Of a stretch of 51,438 nucleotides of DNA, positions 17,738-29,578 are shown one piece after another. This stretch comes from an uncultured SAR116 cluster alpha proteobacterium (GTDB lineage Bacteria; Pseudomonadota; Alphaproteobacteria; Puniceispirillales; Marisalimonadaceae): the NCBI GenBank assembly GCA_902590245.1, contig CACIWG010000010.1, positions 1 through 51,438 on the forward strand. The letters are read 5' to 3'. The position numbers and the translations under genes are program-made. Under the pieces are notes generated by a model that did not search any database, was not told the DNA's origin, and saw nothing but the letters and a program-made list of their open reading frames with translations. Numbering within the stretch: position 1 is the stretch's first letter; the number at the start of each line of letters is the position of its first letter.

Positions 17738-19552
17738 ATGAAACAAAATGTTAATGAAACAATAAACCCAAGTTCATTGGATTTCCTTCTTATCTTTAAA
17801 CAACTTTATGACTTTGTTATTCCAAAAGGTAATATAGAAATTCCAGTTCGAATATTTTTAGCTATTTTTTTTCTTTTTTTAGGAACTTTAACTAATATAT
17901 TGATACCATTTTTATACGGATATTCTGTTGATTTAGTAAATAAAAAAGAATTTTCAAACTTTTACTTAATAATTGTATTAATTGCTTGTTATGGATTTGC
18001 TCGCTTTGCCAAGGTGTTCTTTGATGAAGCGAAACAATTTGTTTTCATAAAAGTTGCTCAAAAAGCTGTAAGAGCCGCAGCATTATTTGCCTTTCAACAT
18101 CTGCATAATTTATCTTTAAATTTTCATCTTAATAGAAAAACAGGAGGATTATCTAGAGCTCTGGATAGAGGTGCTAAAGGAATAGAGCTTTTATTAAGAT
18201 TTAGTATTTTTGAAGTTATCCCTGTTGTTTTAGAGGTCATAATGGTAGGTGTGGTACTTTGGACAACATTTGGCTTTTTTTATTGTGCAGCTACATTTTT
18301 AACTGTTTTTCTTTACGGTATTTTCACTTTTAAACTGACTGAATGGAGAATCTTAATCAGAAAAAAAATGAATGAATCTGATGAAAATGCAGGAACCAAA
18401 ATGGTTGATAGTTTACTTAATTATGAGACAGTGAAATATTTTAATTCTGAAATTAAAGAAATAAATTCTTATAATAATGCTTTAAAAGATTATGAATACA
18501 AAGCTGTAAAAACTAGACTGTCACTTACAGCTGTAAATTTAGGACAAGGGTTAATTATTTCTTTAGGTCTGTTTTCTATCATGTCTATGGCTGCATATGA
18601 TATATATAATGAAAAAATGAGCCTTGGTGATTTTGTTGTTGTAAACACATTCTTGCTTCAATTATATGTGCCATTAGAATTTTTAGGATATGTTTATAGG
18701 GAGATAAGACAATCAATTTTTGATATGAAAAAAATGTTTGAATTAATGAATGAAAAGTTAGATATATTTGATCAAGATAATGCTAAAAATTTTAAATTTT
18801 ACGATGGTAAAATAAATATTTCAAACTTAGGTTTCAACTATAATTCTAGAAATATCATTAAGAATTTAAATCTTGAAATAGAAGGAGGTAAAAGTACAGC
18901 AATTGTTGGACCAACTGGTTGTGGAAAATCTACTTTAACTAAATTACTTTTCAGATTTTATGATCCCCACAAAGGTGAAATTTTAATAGATAAACAAAAA
19001 TTAAAAGATTGTAAAATGGATTCTATAAGATCAATTATTGGTGTTGTTCCTCAAGATACAATCATGTTCAATAATACAATAGGTTATAATCTTTCTTATG
19101 GAAACCCAAACGCCTCTATAAAAGAAATCAGAAAAGTAGTTAAACTTTGTAATTTAGATGTCTTTATTGAATCTTTAGATTTAAAGTATGAAACTATTGT
19201 TGGTGAAAGAGGTTTAAAATTATCAGGTGGAGAAAAGCAAAGGATAGCAATTGCTAGAATGATGTTAAAAAAACCAAAAATTTTAATTTTAGATGAAGCA
19301 ACGTCAGCTCTTGACTCTAAAACAGAGAAATTAGTTTTGGATTCAATAGATGAATATTTTAAAAATAGTACGAAAATAATAATTGCACATAGATTAACGA
19401 CCATTCGTAACTCTGATAAGATCGTAGTTATGTCCAAAGGAAAAATAATTGAACAAGGAAAACACAGTAATTTGATAAAAAATAAAGGATTATATTATGA
19501 AATGTGGAACAAACAAAAAGAGATAAAAAAACAAGTTAATTTAGTCAATTAA
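17738..19552 (+). CDS. Atm1-type ABC exporter (heavy-metal/glutathione-S)
   Basis: A 604-residue half-transporter with an N-terminal six-helix ABC exporter domain (about residues 35-320) and an ATPase domain (about 355-590). Motifs are GPTGCGKSTL (Walker A), LSGGEKQRIAIARM (signature), ILILDEATSALD (Walker B) and IIAHRLTT (H-loop). The phrase LNYETVKYFNSE near residue 226 is typical of the ATM1/HMT group, whose mitochondrial member exports a glutathione-linked sulfur compound for cytosolic Fe-S work. Six bases separate it from sufA, so it is the last suf operon gene. Its 3' end overlaps nadK by 12 bases. Confidence 0.9.
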   Translation: MKQNVNETINPSSLDFLLIFKQLYDFVIPKGNIEIPVRIFLAIFFLFLGTLTNILIPFLYGYSVDLVNKKEFSNFYLIIVLIACYGFARFAKVFFDEAKQFVFIKVAQKAVRAAALFAFQHLHNLSLNFHLNRKTGGLSRALDRGAKGIELLLRFSIFEVIPVVLEVIMVGVVLWTTFGFFYCAATFLTVFLYGIFTFKLTEWRILIRKKMNESDENAGTKMVDSLLNYETVKYFNSEIKEINSYNNALKDYEYKAVKTRLSLTAVNLGQGLIISLGLFSIMSMAAYDIYNEKMSLGDFVVVNTFLLQLYVPLEFLGYVYREIRQSIFDMKKMFELMNEKLDIFDQDNAKNFKFYDGKINISNLGFNYNSRNIIKNLNLEIEGGKSTAIVGPTGCGKSTLTKLLFRFYDPHKGEILIDKQKLKDCKMDSIRSIIGVVPQDTIMFNNTIGYNLSYGNPNASIKEIRKVVKLCNLDVFIESLDLKYETIVGERGLKLSGGEKQRIAIARMMLKKPKILILDEATSALDSKTEKLVLDSIDEYFKNSTKIIIAHRLTTIRNSDKIVVMSKGKIIEQGKHSNLIKNKGLYYEMWNKQKEIKKQVNLVN

Positions 19553-20308
19553 AAATTGTTCTTTTAAATGTCTGTTTTCCATATTATCTTCAGGATCGTG
19601 TAAAAGTTTTATATTAATATCTTTTCTCAATTTAATTATTACCTTTTTAATGTTTTTAACTTCTTCTGAATCTGCACTTGCATTAACTGGCCTATATTCT
19701 GGATTTTTTATTGTCAATGTAACAATTGAATTATTATTTAGTAAAGCTCCCTGCCAATTTCTTGGCCTGAATGGACTTATTGGTGTTAATGCAAGTATAT
19801 CTGATTTAAGTGGTATTATTGGCCCTTTTGCAGAGTAATTATAAGCCGTTGACCCTACAGGAGTAGAAACTAAAATTCCATCACAATATAAATCTCTTAG
19901 TCTTTCCACTCCATCAACTGAAATAGAAATAATTGAACTTTGATTTGTATTTCTGAATAATGAAATTTCATTTATTCCAAGAAATTTTTGTTGTTTTCCT
20001 TTATGATCAAAACACTCCATCTCTAGAGGATGAACAGTTAATTGACTAGCTTTATTTATTCTCTTAATCAAATTTGTTTTATTAATTTTATTCATCAAAA
20101 AACCAATATGACCTTTGTTTAAACCAAAAACTGATGAGTTGTTTTTAATTGCAAGTCTTAAAGCCTTTAACATTTCTCCGTCACCACCTATAGCCACAAT
20201 TACATCAGCTTCTTTTAAATTAGCTTGATTGTAAAGTTCAGAATATTTGGATTTTAAAGAGATAGCTTCTTTACTGTTTGATGATGTGAAGTGTATTTTC
20301 ATTGTCAT
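19541..20308 (-). CDS. nadK: NAD kinase
   Basis: NadK phosphorylates NAD to NADP. The 255-residue product has the nucleotide-binding GGDG motif in VAIGGDGEMLKAL (near residues 39-51) and the NAD-site segment LVSTPVGSTAYNYSAKGPI (near 150-168). Slightly short, as usual for alphaproteobacterial NadK. The start gives MTMKIHF; the second Met is also possible. It is convergent with the Atm1-type exporter gene and divergent from kdsD across 47 bases. Confidence 0.95.
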   Translation of the reverse strand: MTMKIHFTSSNSKEAISLKSKYSELYNQANLKEADVIVAIGGDGEMLKALRLAIKNNSSVFGLNKGHIGFLMNKINKTNLIKRINKASQLTVHPLEMECFDHKGKQQKFLGINEISLFRNTNQSSIISISVDGVERLRDLYCDGILVSTPVGSTAYNYSAKGPIIPLKSDILALTPISPFRPRNWQGALLNNNSIVTLTIKNPEYRPVNASADSEEVKNIKKVIIKLRKDINIKLLHDPEDNMENRHLKEQFLID

Positions 20309-20355
20309 ATCAATAAATTAATTATATACATAGTAAATCAAAAAAAGGTCAATAA

Positions 20356-21291
20356 GTGCAAATAAAAGAAACATTTTTAAATTTAACAAAAACTTATCAA
20401 AATGCAATTAATAGACTCGAAAAACTTTTTGATCCAGAATTTGAAAAAGCTGTAAAGTTAATTAATTCTTCAGATGGTCATATAGTTATTTGTGGCATGG
20501 GAAAATCTGGGATAGTTGGAAGAAAAATTTCTGCTACCTTAGCATCAACTGGAACGCCAAGTTATTTCTTACATCCTGGTGAAGCTATCCATGGTGATTT
20601 AGGTATAGTTCAATCAAAAAGCATTGTTATTTTAATATCGTATTCAGGTGAAACTGATGAGATTTTAGCACTTTTACCGGCATTAAAAAGATTGAAAGTT
20701 AAAATAATTGCTATGACAGGTGAATTGAATTCAAATCTAGCAAAAAATTCAGATATTGTTTTAAACATATCTGTAGATAAAGAAGCGTGCCCATTAAATT
20801 TGGCTCCAACTACATCAACTTTAACAACTTTAATAATTGGTGATGCTTTAGCTGTTTCTTTAATGAATTTAAAAAACTTTAAACAAGAGGATTTTGCATT
20901 AACTCACCCTGGTGGATCTCTGGGTAGAAGATTGTTATTGAGCGTTAAGGACGAAATGATTACTCAAAATTTACCTTTTGTGAACAAAAATGGGACTATG
21001 AAAGAAGTTGTTCTAAAAATGACAGAAAGTAGATTAGGATTGGCATTAATTGGAAATGAAGAAAAACTTGAGGGCATTATTACAGATGGTGACCTCAGAA
21101 GATCATTATTAATGTCGGATGATTTTACTAAAATAGAAATAAAAGATATTTTAAACAAATCACCTATGATGGCATATGAGAATGATAACTTGCAAGTTGC
21201 TCACGAGAGAATGAAAGAGGCCAGATTACAATCATTAGTTGTCAGAAATAATGATAAAAAGATAGTTGGCGTAATTCAAATATTTAAATAG
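20356..21291 (+). CDS. kdsD: Arabinose-5-phosphate isomerase (KdsD/KpsF family)
   Basis: KdsD converts ribulose-5-phosphate to arabinose-5-phosphate, the precursor of Kdo in the LPS inner core. The 311-residue product has a SIS domain (VICGMGKSGIVGRKISATL near residue 45, SYSGETDEILALLPAL near 96) and two C-terminal CBS domains (about 200-311). Histidines in FLHPGEAIHGDLG and THPGGSLGRRL fit the family active site. The start is GTG at 20356 with AAAAAAGG 9-10 bases upstream. It is followed after 3 bases by queA, an operon linking LPS and tRNA modification genes. Confidence 0.93.
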   Translation: MQIKETFLNLTKTYQNAINRLEKLFDPEFEKAVKLINSSDGHIVICGMGKSGIVGRKISATLASTGTPSYFLHPGEAIHGDLGIVQSKSIVILISYSGETDEILALLPALKRLKVKIIAMTGELNSNLAKNSDIVLNISVDKEACPLNLAPTTSTLTTLIIGDALAVSLMNLKNFKQEDFALTHPGGSLGRRLLLSVKDEMITQNLPFVNKNGTMKEVVLKMTESRLGLALIGNEEKLEGIITDGDLRRSLLMSDDFTKIEIKDILNKSPMMAYENDNLQVAHERMKEARLQSLVVRNNDKKIVGVIQIFK

Positions 21292-21294
21292 ACT

Positions 21295-24494
<3,200 letters not shown>

Positions 24495-24495
24495 T

Positions 24496-24837
24496 TTAAG
24501 ACAAAGCATCATTTCCTGTTTCACCAGTTCTTATTCTAGTCGCGCTTTTTATATCAAATACAAAGATTTTACCATCACCTATTTGACCAGTATTTGCACT
24601 TTTGTTTAGGGTTTCCAAAACTTTTTCTTCTAATTCATCTGGAACAGCTAATTCAATCTTAAGTTTTGGTACAAAAGAAACGCTATACTCAGTTCCTCTA
24701 TAAATTTCAGTTTGGCCTCTTTGTCTGCCAAAACCTCTTACTTCTGAAGCGGTTAACCCTTCAACTCCAATTTGAGTTAAAGCTTTTCTAACATCATCAA
24801 GTTTAAAAGGTTTAATAATTGCAATAAAATATTTCAT
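24496..24837 (-). CDS. PII signalling protein, GlnK-like paralogue
   Basis: A 113-residue PII protein, one of two in this window. PII trimers sense 2-oxoglutarate and ATP/ADP and control ammonium transport and glutamine synthetase. The T-loop holds GTEYSVSF with Tyr51, the uridylylation site. The signature RQRGQTEIYRGTEY and the C-terminal GDGKIFVFDIKSATRIRTGE are intact. It is not followed by amtB, the usual partner of glnK, but by the convergent queG. The T-loop differs from that of the glnB copy (SVSFVPK versus VVDFLPK), suggesting a distinct partner. Confidence 0.95.
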   Translation of the reverse strand: MKYFIAIIKPFKLDDVRKALTQIGVEGLTASEVRGFGRQRGQTEIYRGTEYSVSFVPKLKIELAVPDELEEKVLETLNKSANTGQIGDGKIFVFDIKSATRIRTGETGNDALS

Positions 24838-24899
24838 AAATTAATTGTATTTTAAAAATATATAATAACAATAGATTTTTAGATGTTTTGGAGATTGAA

Positions 24900-25634
24900 A
24901 TGACGTATGAAATAAAACAAACTATAGCACCAAAGGGATATTTAAGAGTTGGAATTAACATGAGTAATTTTTTACTTGTTGTGGGTAAAAATGAAAATGG
25001 TGATCCAATTGGTATATCACCTGATATTGCAAAATTAGTTGCAAAAAAAATTGATGTTAAATGTAAGTTTATTTTGTTTGAAAGACCAGGACAATTAGCA
25101 GATGCTGTAAATGACGATGTTTGGGATATAGGTAATATCGCTTTTGAATCCGAAAGAGGTAATACAATAGATTTTTGTAATCCATATGTTTTAATAGATG
25201 CAAATTTCTTAGTTAAAAATGAATCTGGTCTTCTTACAAATCATGATATCGACAATATAGAAAATACTATTGTTGTTGCAGATAGGAGCGCTTATGATTT
25301 ATGGCTCAAATCAAATTTTAAATTTTCTAAAATTGTTAGAGTCAAATCGATTAACGATTCTCATAACTATTATAGGACTGGTAAAGCAAATGTGTTAGCT
25401 GGTTTAAAACCTAAGCTAATTGATGAAATGCAATTGAAAAATAATGACAGGATTATTGATGAACCATTTACACATATAAAGCAATCGGTCGGGTTTAAAA
25501 AGAATTATCCTGAAGTTATTGAATTTATTAATTCAATAATATTTGAAGCTATAGAAGATGGATACATTAAAAATTCTTTACAAAAGCATAATGTAGATAA
25601 AAAATTAAGTATTCCAAAATCAAATGAATTTTGA
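24900..25634 (+). CDS. Periplasmic-binding-protein-like, no signal peptide
   Basis: A 244-residue type 2 periplasmic-binding-protein fold (SBP_bac_3-like): GYLRVGINMSNFLL near the start, DPIGISPDIAKLVAKKIDV (near 40), WDIGNIAFESERGNTIDFCN (near 80), and a hinge/second lobe with VADRSAYDLWLK (near 124). No signal peptide or lipobox is present, so unlike true transport receptors it appears cytoplasmic. I start it at ATG 24900, with GGAG 6 bases upstream, rather than at an in-frame TTG 12 bases earlier. The stop TGA shares one base with the next ATG (TGATG), coupling it to an EamA transporter. Confidence 0.75.
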   Translation: MTYEIKQTIAPKGYLRVGINMSNFLLVVGKNENGDPIGISPDIAKLVAKKIDVKCKFILFERPGQLADAVNDDVWDIGNIAFESERGNTIDFCNPYVLIDANFLVKNESGLLTNHDIDNIENTIVVADRSAYDLWLKSNFKFSKIVRVKSINDSHNYYRTGKANVLAGLKPKLIDEMQLKNNDRIIDEPFTHIKQSVGFKKNYPEVIEFINSIIFEAIEDGYIKNSLQKHNVDKKLSIPKSNEF

Positions 25635-26491
25635 TGACCATAAAACCTTTTTTTTATCTTTTAATAACAATTTTAGTATGGGGATCATCTTTCCCAGCAA
25701 TGTCATACCTTTTAAAAGATTTAGACCCCATGGAGTTAGCTTTAGGTAGATTTTTATTACCCGGTATTTTGGGGTTATTATACTTTTTAAAAACTAAGTT
25801 AAATATTTCAATGAGAGATTATCTTCGTTTTTTTTTATCAGGTTTTTTTGGAATTTTTTTATATAATTTTTTTTTAAATACTGGACAAACTTCAGTTAGC
25901 GCAGGTGCAAGTAGTTTTATAGTAAATTGTAATCCACTTTTTGCATTTTTAATTGGTTTTTACTTATTAAAACAAAAGATAAAAGCTTACTACTGGGTTG
26001 GTATAATTATATGTATTGTAGGTGTGTTTATAATTTCATTAGAAAGACAATTAGACACTATTTTGAATGAGGGTGCATTTTTAATATTTTTTGCTGCTTT
26101 TTTGACTGCAAGTTATTTTCATATTGTAAAATCATTAATAGATAAATATGGCGTTGCTATTTCATTATCTTTAACACTAGTTTTTGGAACAATTCCAATG
26201 TTATTCTGGTTCAATTCAACTTTAAACTCAATCAGTGTTTTAGATGAAAAGAGTATATTTGCTCTTGTTTGGCTAACTTTGTTTCCAACACTTTTAGGTT
26301 ACTATACTTGGACATATTCAGTGGGTTATTTTGGTGCAAATAAAGCATCGTTTTTTTTATTTTTAATTCCTGTTTTTTCAATAATAATTGACTATTTATT
26401 TCTTGAAAATCTACCAAGTTTGACAACTTTATTGGGGGGAACTTTAATTTTATCTAGCGTGTCCGTAATGCTTTATTTAAATTTTAAATAA
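25634..26491 (+). CDS. EamA/DMT-family transporter
   Basis: A 285-residue multi-pass membrane protein, about ten hydrophobic helices in two EamA repeats: PFFYLLITILVWGSSFPA at the start and FLTASYFHIVKSLI opening the second half. Such transporters export amino acids or other metabolites, or take up nucleotide sugars and similar. The substrate is unknown. The ATG overlaps the upstream stop by one base (TGATG). Genetic coupling to a signal-less solute-binding-like protein is unusual and may hint at ligand sensing. tRNA-Gly lies downstream on the other strand. Confidence 0.85.
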   Translation: MTIKPFFYLLITILVWGSSFPAMSYLLKDLDPMELALGRFLLPGILGLLYFLKTKLNISMRDYLRFFLSGFFGIFLYNFFLNTGQTSVSAGASSFIVNCNPLFAFLIGFYLLKQKIKAYYWVGIIICIVGVFIISLERQLDTILNEGAFLIFFAAFLTASYFHIVKSLIDKYGVAISLSLTLVFGTIPMLFWFNSTLNSISVLDEKSIFALVWLTLFPTLLGYYTWTYSVGYFGANKASFFLFLIPVFSIIIDYLFLENLPSLTTLLGGTLILSSVSVMLYLNFK

Positions 26492-26507
26492 AATTTATGT
26501 ATTTTTA

Positions 26508-26581
26508 TGGAGCGGGTAGCGAGAATCGAACTCGCGTCATCAGCTTGGAAGGCTGAGGTCTTACCACTACACAATACCCGC
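26508..26581 (-). tRNA. tRNA-Gly (TCC)
   Basis: A 74-base cloverleaf on the minus strand: acceptor GCGGGTA / TACCCGC, D arm with TAGTGGTAAGA, anticodon loop CTTCCAA (anticodon TCC), T arm GCGAGTTCGATTCTCGC, discriminator T and encoded CCA. All stems close. It lies downstream of hemH on the same strand, with its own likely promoter. Confidence 0.96.
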
Positions 26582-26591
26582 ATGTATTGGT

Positions 26592-26619
26592 AATATACAA
26601 TCTTTTTAAAAAATGTAAA
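26592..26619 (-). promoter_or_regulatory. Candidate promoter of tRNA-Gly
   Basis: On the minus strand TTTACA (26619-26614), a 16-base spacer and TATATT (26597-26592) place a start about 3 bases before the tRNA. This is a near-consensus pair in the correct position. Confidence 0.45.
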
Positions 26620-26640
26620 TATTGGTTTAATTAAATATAA

Positions 26641-27657
26641 TTAATTCCATCCTTTAATATTGTTTTGAATTAATTTAGATAATAATGAAATACCTTCTTC
26701 CCCATCATTTAAGCAATTTATATAATTTAAATTTTTTCCGCCATGCTCTTGAAAAGTTTCCAGAGCTTCATTTTTGATTTCATCAAGTGTTTCTAAACAG
26801 TCTGTAACGAAACCAGGAGAAATTATACTGATCTTTTTTGTTCCATTCTTGGCAAGTTCTATTAAGGTTTCATCAGTATAAGGTTTTAACCATTCTTCAG
26901 GCCCAAATCTTGATTGAAACGAAACGGTAAATCTACTATCTGACCATTTAAGTTTTTCTTTTATTAATCTTCCCGTTTTTTGGCAATGACAATGATAAGG
27001 GTCACCTAATAATAAATATCTACGAGGAACACCATGAAAGGAAACAATAAGATGCTCAGGTTCTCCAGTTTTTTTAAATGATTCCTGAATTGATTTTGCA
27101 ATATTAGTAATATATTTATCATCATCAAACCAAGGGGCTATAGTTCTAATGGATGGTTGCCATCTTTTTTTTAATAACCATTTAAACACTTCATCTTGCA
27201 CTGATGCTGTAGTACTTGCGGAGTATTGAGGATAAAGCGGGAAAATTAACAATTTAGAACAACCTTTTTGAAATAAAAGTTCAAGTTTTTCATTTATCGT
27301 TGGGTTCCCGTATCTCATTGAATAATCAAATATTAATGAGTCATTTGATTTAAACTTATATTGTATTTTTTTTAACTGGCTTTCTGTGATGTATCTAAGT
27401 GGTGACCCTTTTTTTTTATCCCAAATTCGTTTATAAGCTTTGCCAGATTTTTGAGGTCTGAAGGCTAAGATAGGTCCATTTAAGATTAACCACCAAAGAG
27501 GTTTAAATACATCTATTACACGTCTATCGCTAAGAAATTGTTTAAGGTATTTTCTCATTGACCAATAATCAGTGTTTTCAGGTGTACCTAAGTTTATTAA
27601 AAGGATACCAATTTTATCAAATTTTGTTTTTATATGCTCTGAGGGTTTCTGTATCAT
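26641..27657 (-). CDS. hemH: Ferrochelatase
   Basis: HemH inserts Fe2+ into protoporphyrin IX, the last step of haem synthesis. The 338-residue product has the family opening GILLINLGTPENTDYWSMRK (near residues 17-36) and YLKQFLSDRRVIDV. Later come the metal-site histidine in IVSFHGVPRRYLLLGDPYH (near 205-223) and the C-terminal FVTDCLETLDEIKNEA with the conserved acidic residues. It lies 5 bases after hemA in one operon that joins the first and last steps of the pathway. It has no C-terminal membrane tail. Confidence 0.95.
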   Translation of the reverse strand: MIQKPSEHIKTKFDKIGILLINLGTPENTDYWSMRKYLKQFLSDRRVIDVFKPLWWLILNGPILAFRPQKSGKAYKRIWDKKKGSPLRYITESQLKKIQYKFKSNDSLIFDYSMRYGNPTINEKLELLFQKGCSKLLIFPLYPQYSASTTASVQDEVFKWLLKKRWQPSIRTIAPWFDDDKYITNIAKSIQESFKKTGEPEHLIVSFHGVPRRYLLLGDPYHCHCQKTGRLIKEKLKWSDSRFTVSFQSRFGPEEWLKPYTDETLIELAKNGTKKISIISPGFVTDCLETLDEIKNEALETFQEHGGKNLNYINCLNDGEEGISLLSKLIQNNIKGWN

Positions 27658-27662
27658 TTTAT

Positions 27663-28892
27663 TTACGCGGCATTAATGCTGTTTTTTTTAAAATTAAATT
27701 TTCTAAATGTTTCTTTTAAACTATCAACTAAATCTAACATCATCTTTTTATTATGAAATGGTCCTGGTGTAACTCTTAATCTCTCTTCTCCTTTTTTTAC
27801 AGTTGGGTAGTTAATTGGTTGTATATAATGACCATACTTATCAAGTAAGTGTTTACTTATTTCATTACATAATTCAGCATCTCTAATCATCACTGGGATA
27901 ATATGGGTTGTGTTTTTAAGTATCTCTATATCATGTTTTAAAAGTTCATTTTTTAAAAATTTAACGTTTTCTTGCTGTTTGATTCTTAATTCACTATTAA
28001 ATTTAAGATATTTAATAGATGCTCTTGCACTTTCAGCTACTAATGGAGGCAACGAAGTGGTGAAGATAAAGCCACTCGCTGTAGATCTAATAGCATCACA
28101 GACAAGATCATCTGATGCTATATAGCCGCCTATTGTTCCAAAAGCTTTAGCTAGTGTTCCTTGAATAATATCAATGTCATTTTGCAAATTAAATTTTTCT
28201 GAAATTCCTGCACCTGTTTTTCCGTACATGCCAACTGCATGAACTTCATCAACATAAGTGAATGCATTATATTTTTTGGATAAATCAACTATTCCAGCTA
28301 AGTCTCCTATACTTCCATCCATTGAATAAATAGATTCAAATATAATAATTTTAGGACGATTAATATCTACTAAAGATAATTTATTTTCTAAATCGATCAT
28401 ATCATTATGTTTAAAAATATATTTTTCACATTTATTTTTTTTTATTCCAGAAATGATGGATGCATGGTTTTTTTCATCAGAAAATATGATTGAATCCTTA
28501 AATATAGTTGTCAATGCACCAATTGTACTTTCATTTGCTACATATCCAGATGTAAAAACCAACGCTTTTTGTTTGCAATGTAAATTAGCTAAATCATCTT
28601 CTAATTTAACTAGAGGCGAATACGTTCCAGATATATTTCTTGTTCCTCCTGAACCAATTCCATAATTATCTAGACATTCTTTTGCCCTTTCTATGGATAA
28701 TGCATTTTTACTCATTCCTAGATAATCATTTGAACACCAAATGAGTATTTCTTTAAATTTATTTTTATAAGCTTTTTTGGCTAAAGGAAAAGAACCATCT
28801 TTTTTAATCTCATTAAAAACTCTATATCTGTTTTCCTTTTTTATTTTAGTCAATTCATTAGCAAGTAAATTTTTATATAGGTGTTTATTCAT
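27663..28892 (-). CDS. hemA: 5-aminolevulinate synthase (C4 pathway)
   Basis: ALAS condenses glycine and succinyl-CoA to 5-aminolevulinate, the haem entry step used by Alphaproteobacteria instead of glutamyl-tRNA reductase. The 409-residue product shows [12 protein letters not shown] (near residue 52), [20 protein letters not shown] (near 75-94), [13 protein letters not shown] (near 212) and the PLP lysine in [15 protein letters not shown] (near 244-258). Length fits. It is followed by hemH after 5 bases and is divergent from dksA across 125 bases. No haem-regulatory CP motif is seen. Confidence 0.96.
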   Translation of the reverse strand: MNKHLYKNLLANELTKIKKENRYRVFNEIKKDGSFPLAKKAYKNKFKEILIWCSNDYLGMSKNALSIERAKECLDNYGIGSGGTRNISGTYSPLVKLEDDLANLHCKQKALVFTSGYVANESTIGALTTIFKDSIIFSDEKNHASIISGIKKNKCEKYIFKHNDMIDLENKLSLVDINRPKIIIFESIYSMDGSIGDLAGIVDLSKKYNAFTYVDEVHAVGMYGKTGAGISEKFNLQNDIDIIQGTLAKAFGTIGGYIASDDLVCDAIRSTASGFIFTTSLPPLVAESARASIKYLKFNSELRIKQQENVKFLKNELLKHDIEILKNTTHIIPVMIRDAELCNEISKHLLDKYGHYIQPINYPTVKKGEERLRVTPGPFHNKKMMLDLVDSLKETFRKFNFKKNSINAA

Positions 28893-29017
28893 AAAAGTTA
28901 TCTTTGTTGATTATTTATTTGGCATGTCTAAGTATAATTAAATTTTTTAAAAAAATATGTTGAACTTTTATGGGTTTCATTATAAGCCTACATACAATTT
29001 ATATAAGGTGTTTTTAA

Positions 29018-29497
29018 ATGAATTCTATAGATAAAAATAAAATAAATAATGAATCTTCAAATAAATCTGGTATTCAGGGATCTAGAATTGTACTACCTGA
29101 AAATTATGTGCCTACAGATATTGAAGTATATATGAATGAAAATCATTTAGAGTTTTTTAGACAAAAACTTTTGATATGGAAAAAAGAGTTATTAAATGAG
29201 GCTTCAGATACTAAAGATGATCTATCTGAAGATGGATTGCAGAGACCTGATATTGCTGATAGAGCTCAAGTTGAAAGTAATGCTGCTATTCAATTACGTA
29301 CAAGAGATAGAGAAAGAAAATTAATTAGTAAAATTGATTCTGCTTTGAGAAGAATTGATTTAGGTACATACGGTTACTGTGAAGAAACAGATGAGCCTAT
29401 TGGTATTAAAAGATTAATCGCAAGGCCGATAGCATCTTTATGTTTGGATGCTCAAGAAAGGCATGAAAAAATGGAAAGAATACATAAAGACGATTAA
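29018..29497 (+). CDS. dksA: DksA-type RNA polymerase-binding factor
   Basis: DksA binds the RNA polymerase secondary channel and works with ppGpp. The 159-residue product has a coiled-coil with the conserved tip acidic pair in GLQRPDIADRAQVE (near residues 74-87) and a zinc-finger-like C terminus GYCEETDEPIGIKRLIARP then SLCLDAQERHE. Only the first cysteine of each CxxC pair is kept (CEET and CLDA). This Cys-poor arrangement is common in alphaproteobacterial DksA. It precedes recA by 81 bases. Confidence 0.93.
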   Translation: MNSIDKNKINNESSNKSGIQGSRIVLPENYVPTDIEVYMNENHLEFFRQKLLIWKKELLNEASDTKDDLSEDGLQRPDIADRAQVESNAAIQLRTRDRERKLISKIDSALRRIDLGTYGYCEETDEPIGIKRLIARPIASLCLDAQERHEKMERIHKDD

Positions 29498-29500
29498 AAA

Positions 29501-29515
29501 GAACAAAATGTGAAC
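29501..29515 (+). promoter_or_regulatory. SOS (LexA) box of recA
   Basis: GAAC-AAAATGT-GAAC is an exact reverse-complement match to the alphaproteobacterial LexA box GTTC-N7-GTTC. It lies just upstream of the -35 of the recA promoter. Confidence 0.85.
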
Positions 29516-29520
29516 ATCTG

Positions 29521-29549
29521 TTGACATAAGAACAAAACATGAATATTAT
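29521..29549 (+). promoter_or_regulatory. recA promoter
   Basis: Consensus -35 TTGACA (29521-29526), a 17-base spacer and -10 TATTAT (29544-29549). This is the best sigma-70 match I saw in the window. A TATAAT at 29555-29560 could serve a second start. Confidence 0.8.
29530..29544 (+). promoter_or_regulatory. Second, imperfect LexA half-box pair
   Basis: GAAC-AAAACAT-GAAT matches the SOS box at seven of eight conserved bases. It lies inside the spacer between -35 and -10, where bound LexA would block polymerase. Its distance from the first box is 29 bases start to start, close to three helical turns, so cooperative binding is possible. Confidence 0.5.
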
Positions 29550-29578
29550 ATTCTTATAATTTTTTTAGGAGTATAAAA

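Noticed and set aside
24888-24899. TTG start four codons before the solute-binding-like gene
   Set aside because: The TTG overlaps the GGAG that serves the ATG at 24900, and would leave no ribosome binding site of its own.
29521-29549. Heat-shock or sigma-54 promoter near recA and hemA/dksA
   Set aside because: TTGACA-N17-TATTAT explains recA. Between hemA and dksA a TTGGCA occurs, but without the GG/GC pair at the spacing that sigma-54 needs.
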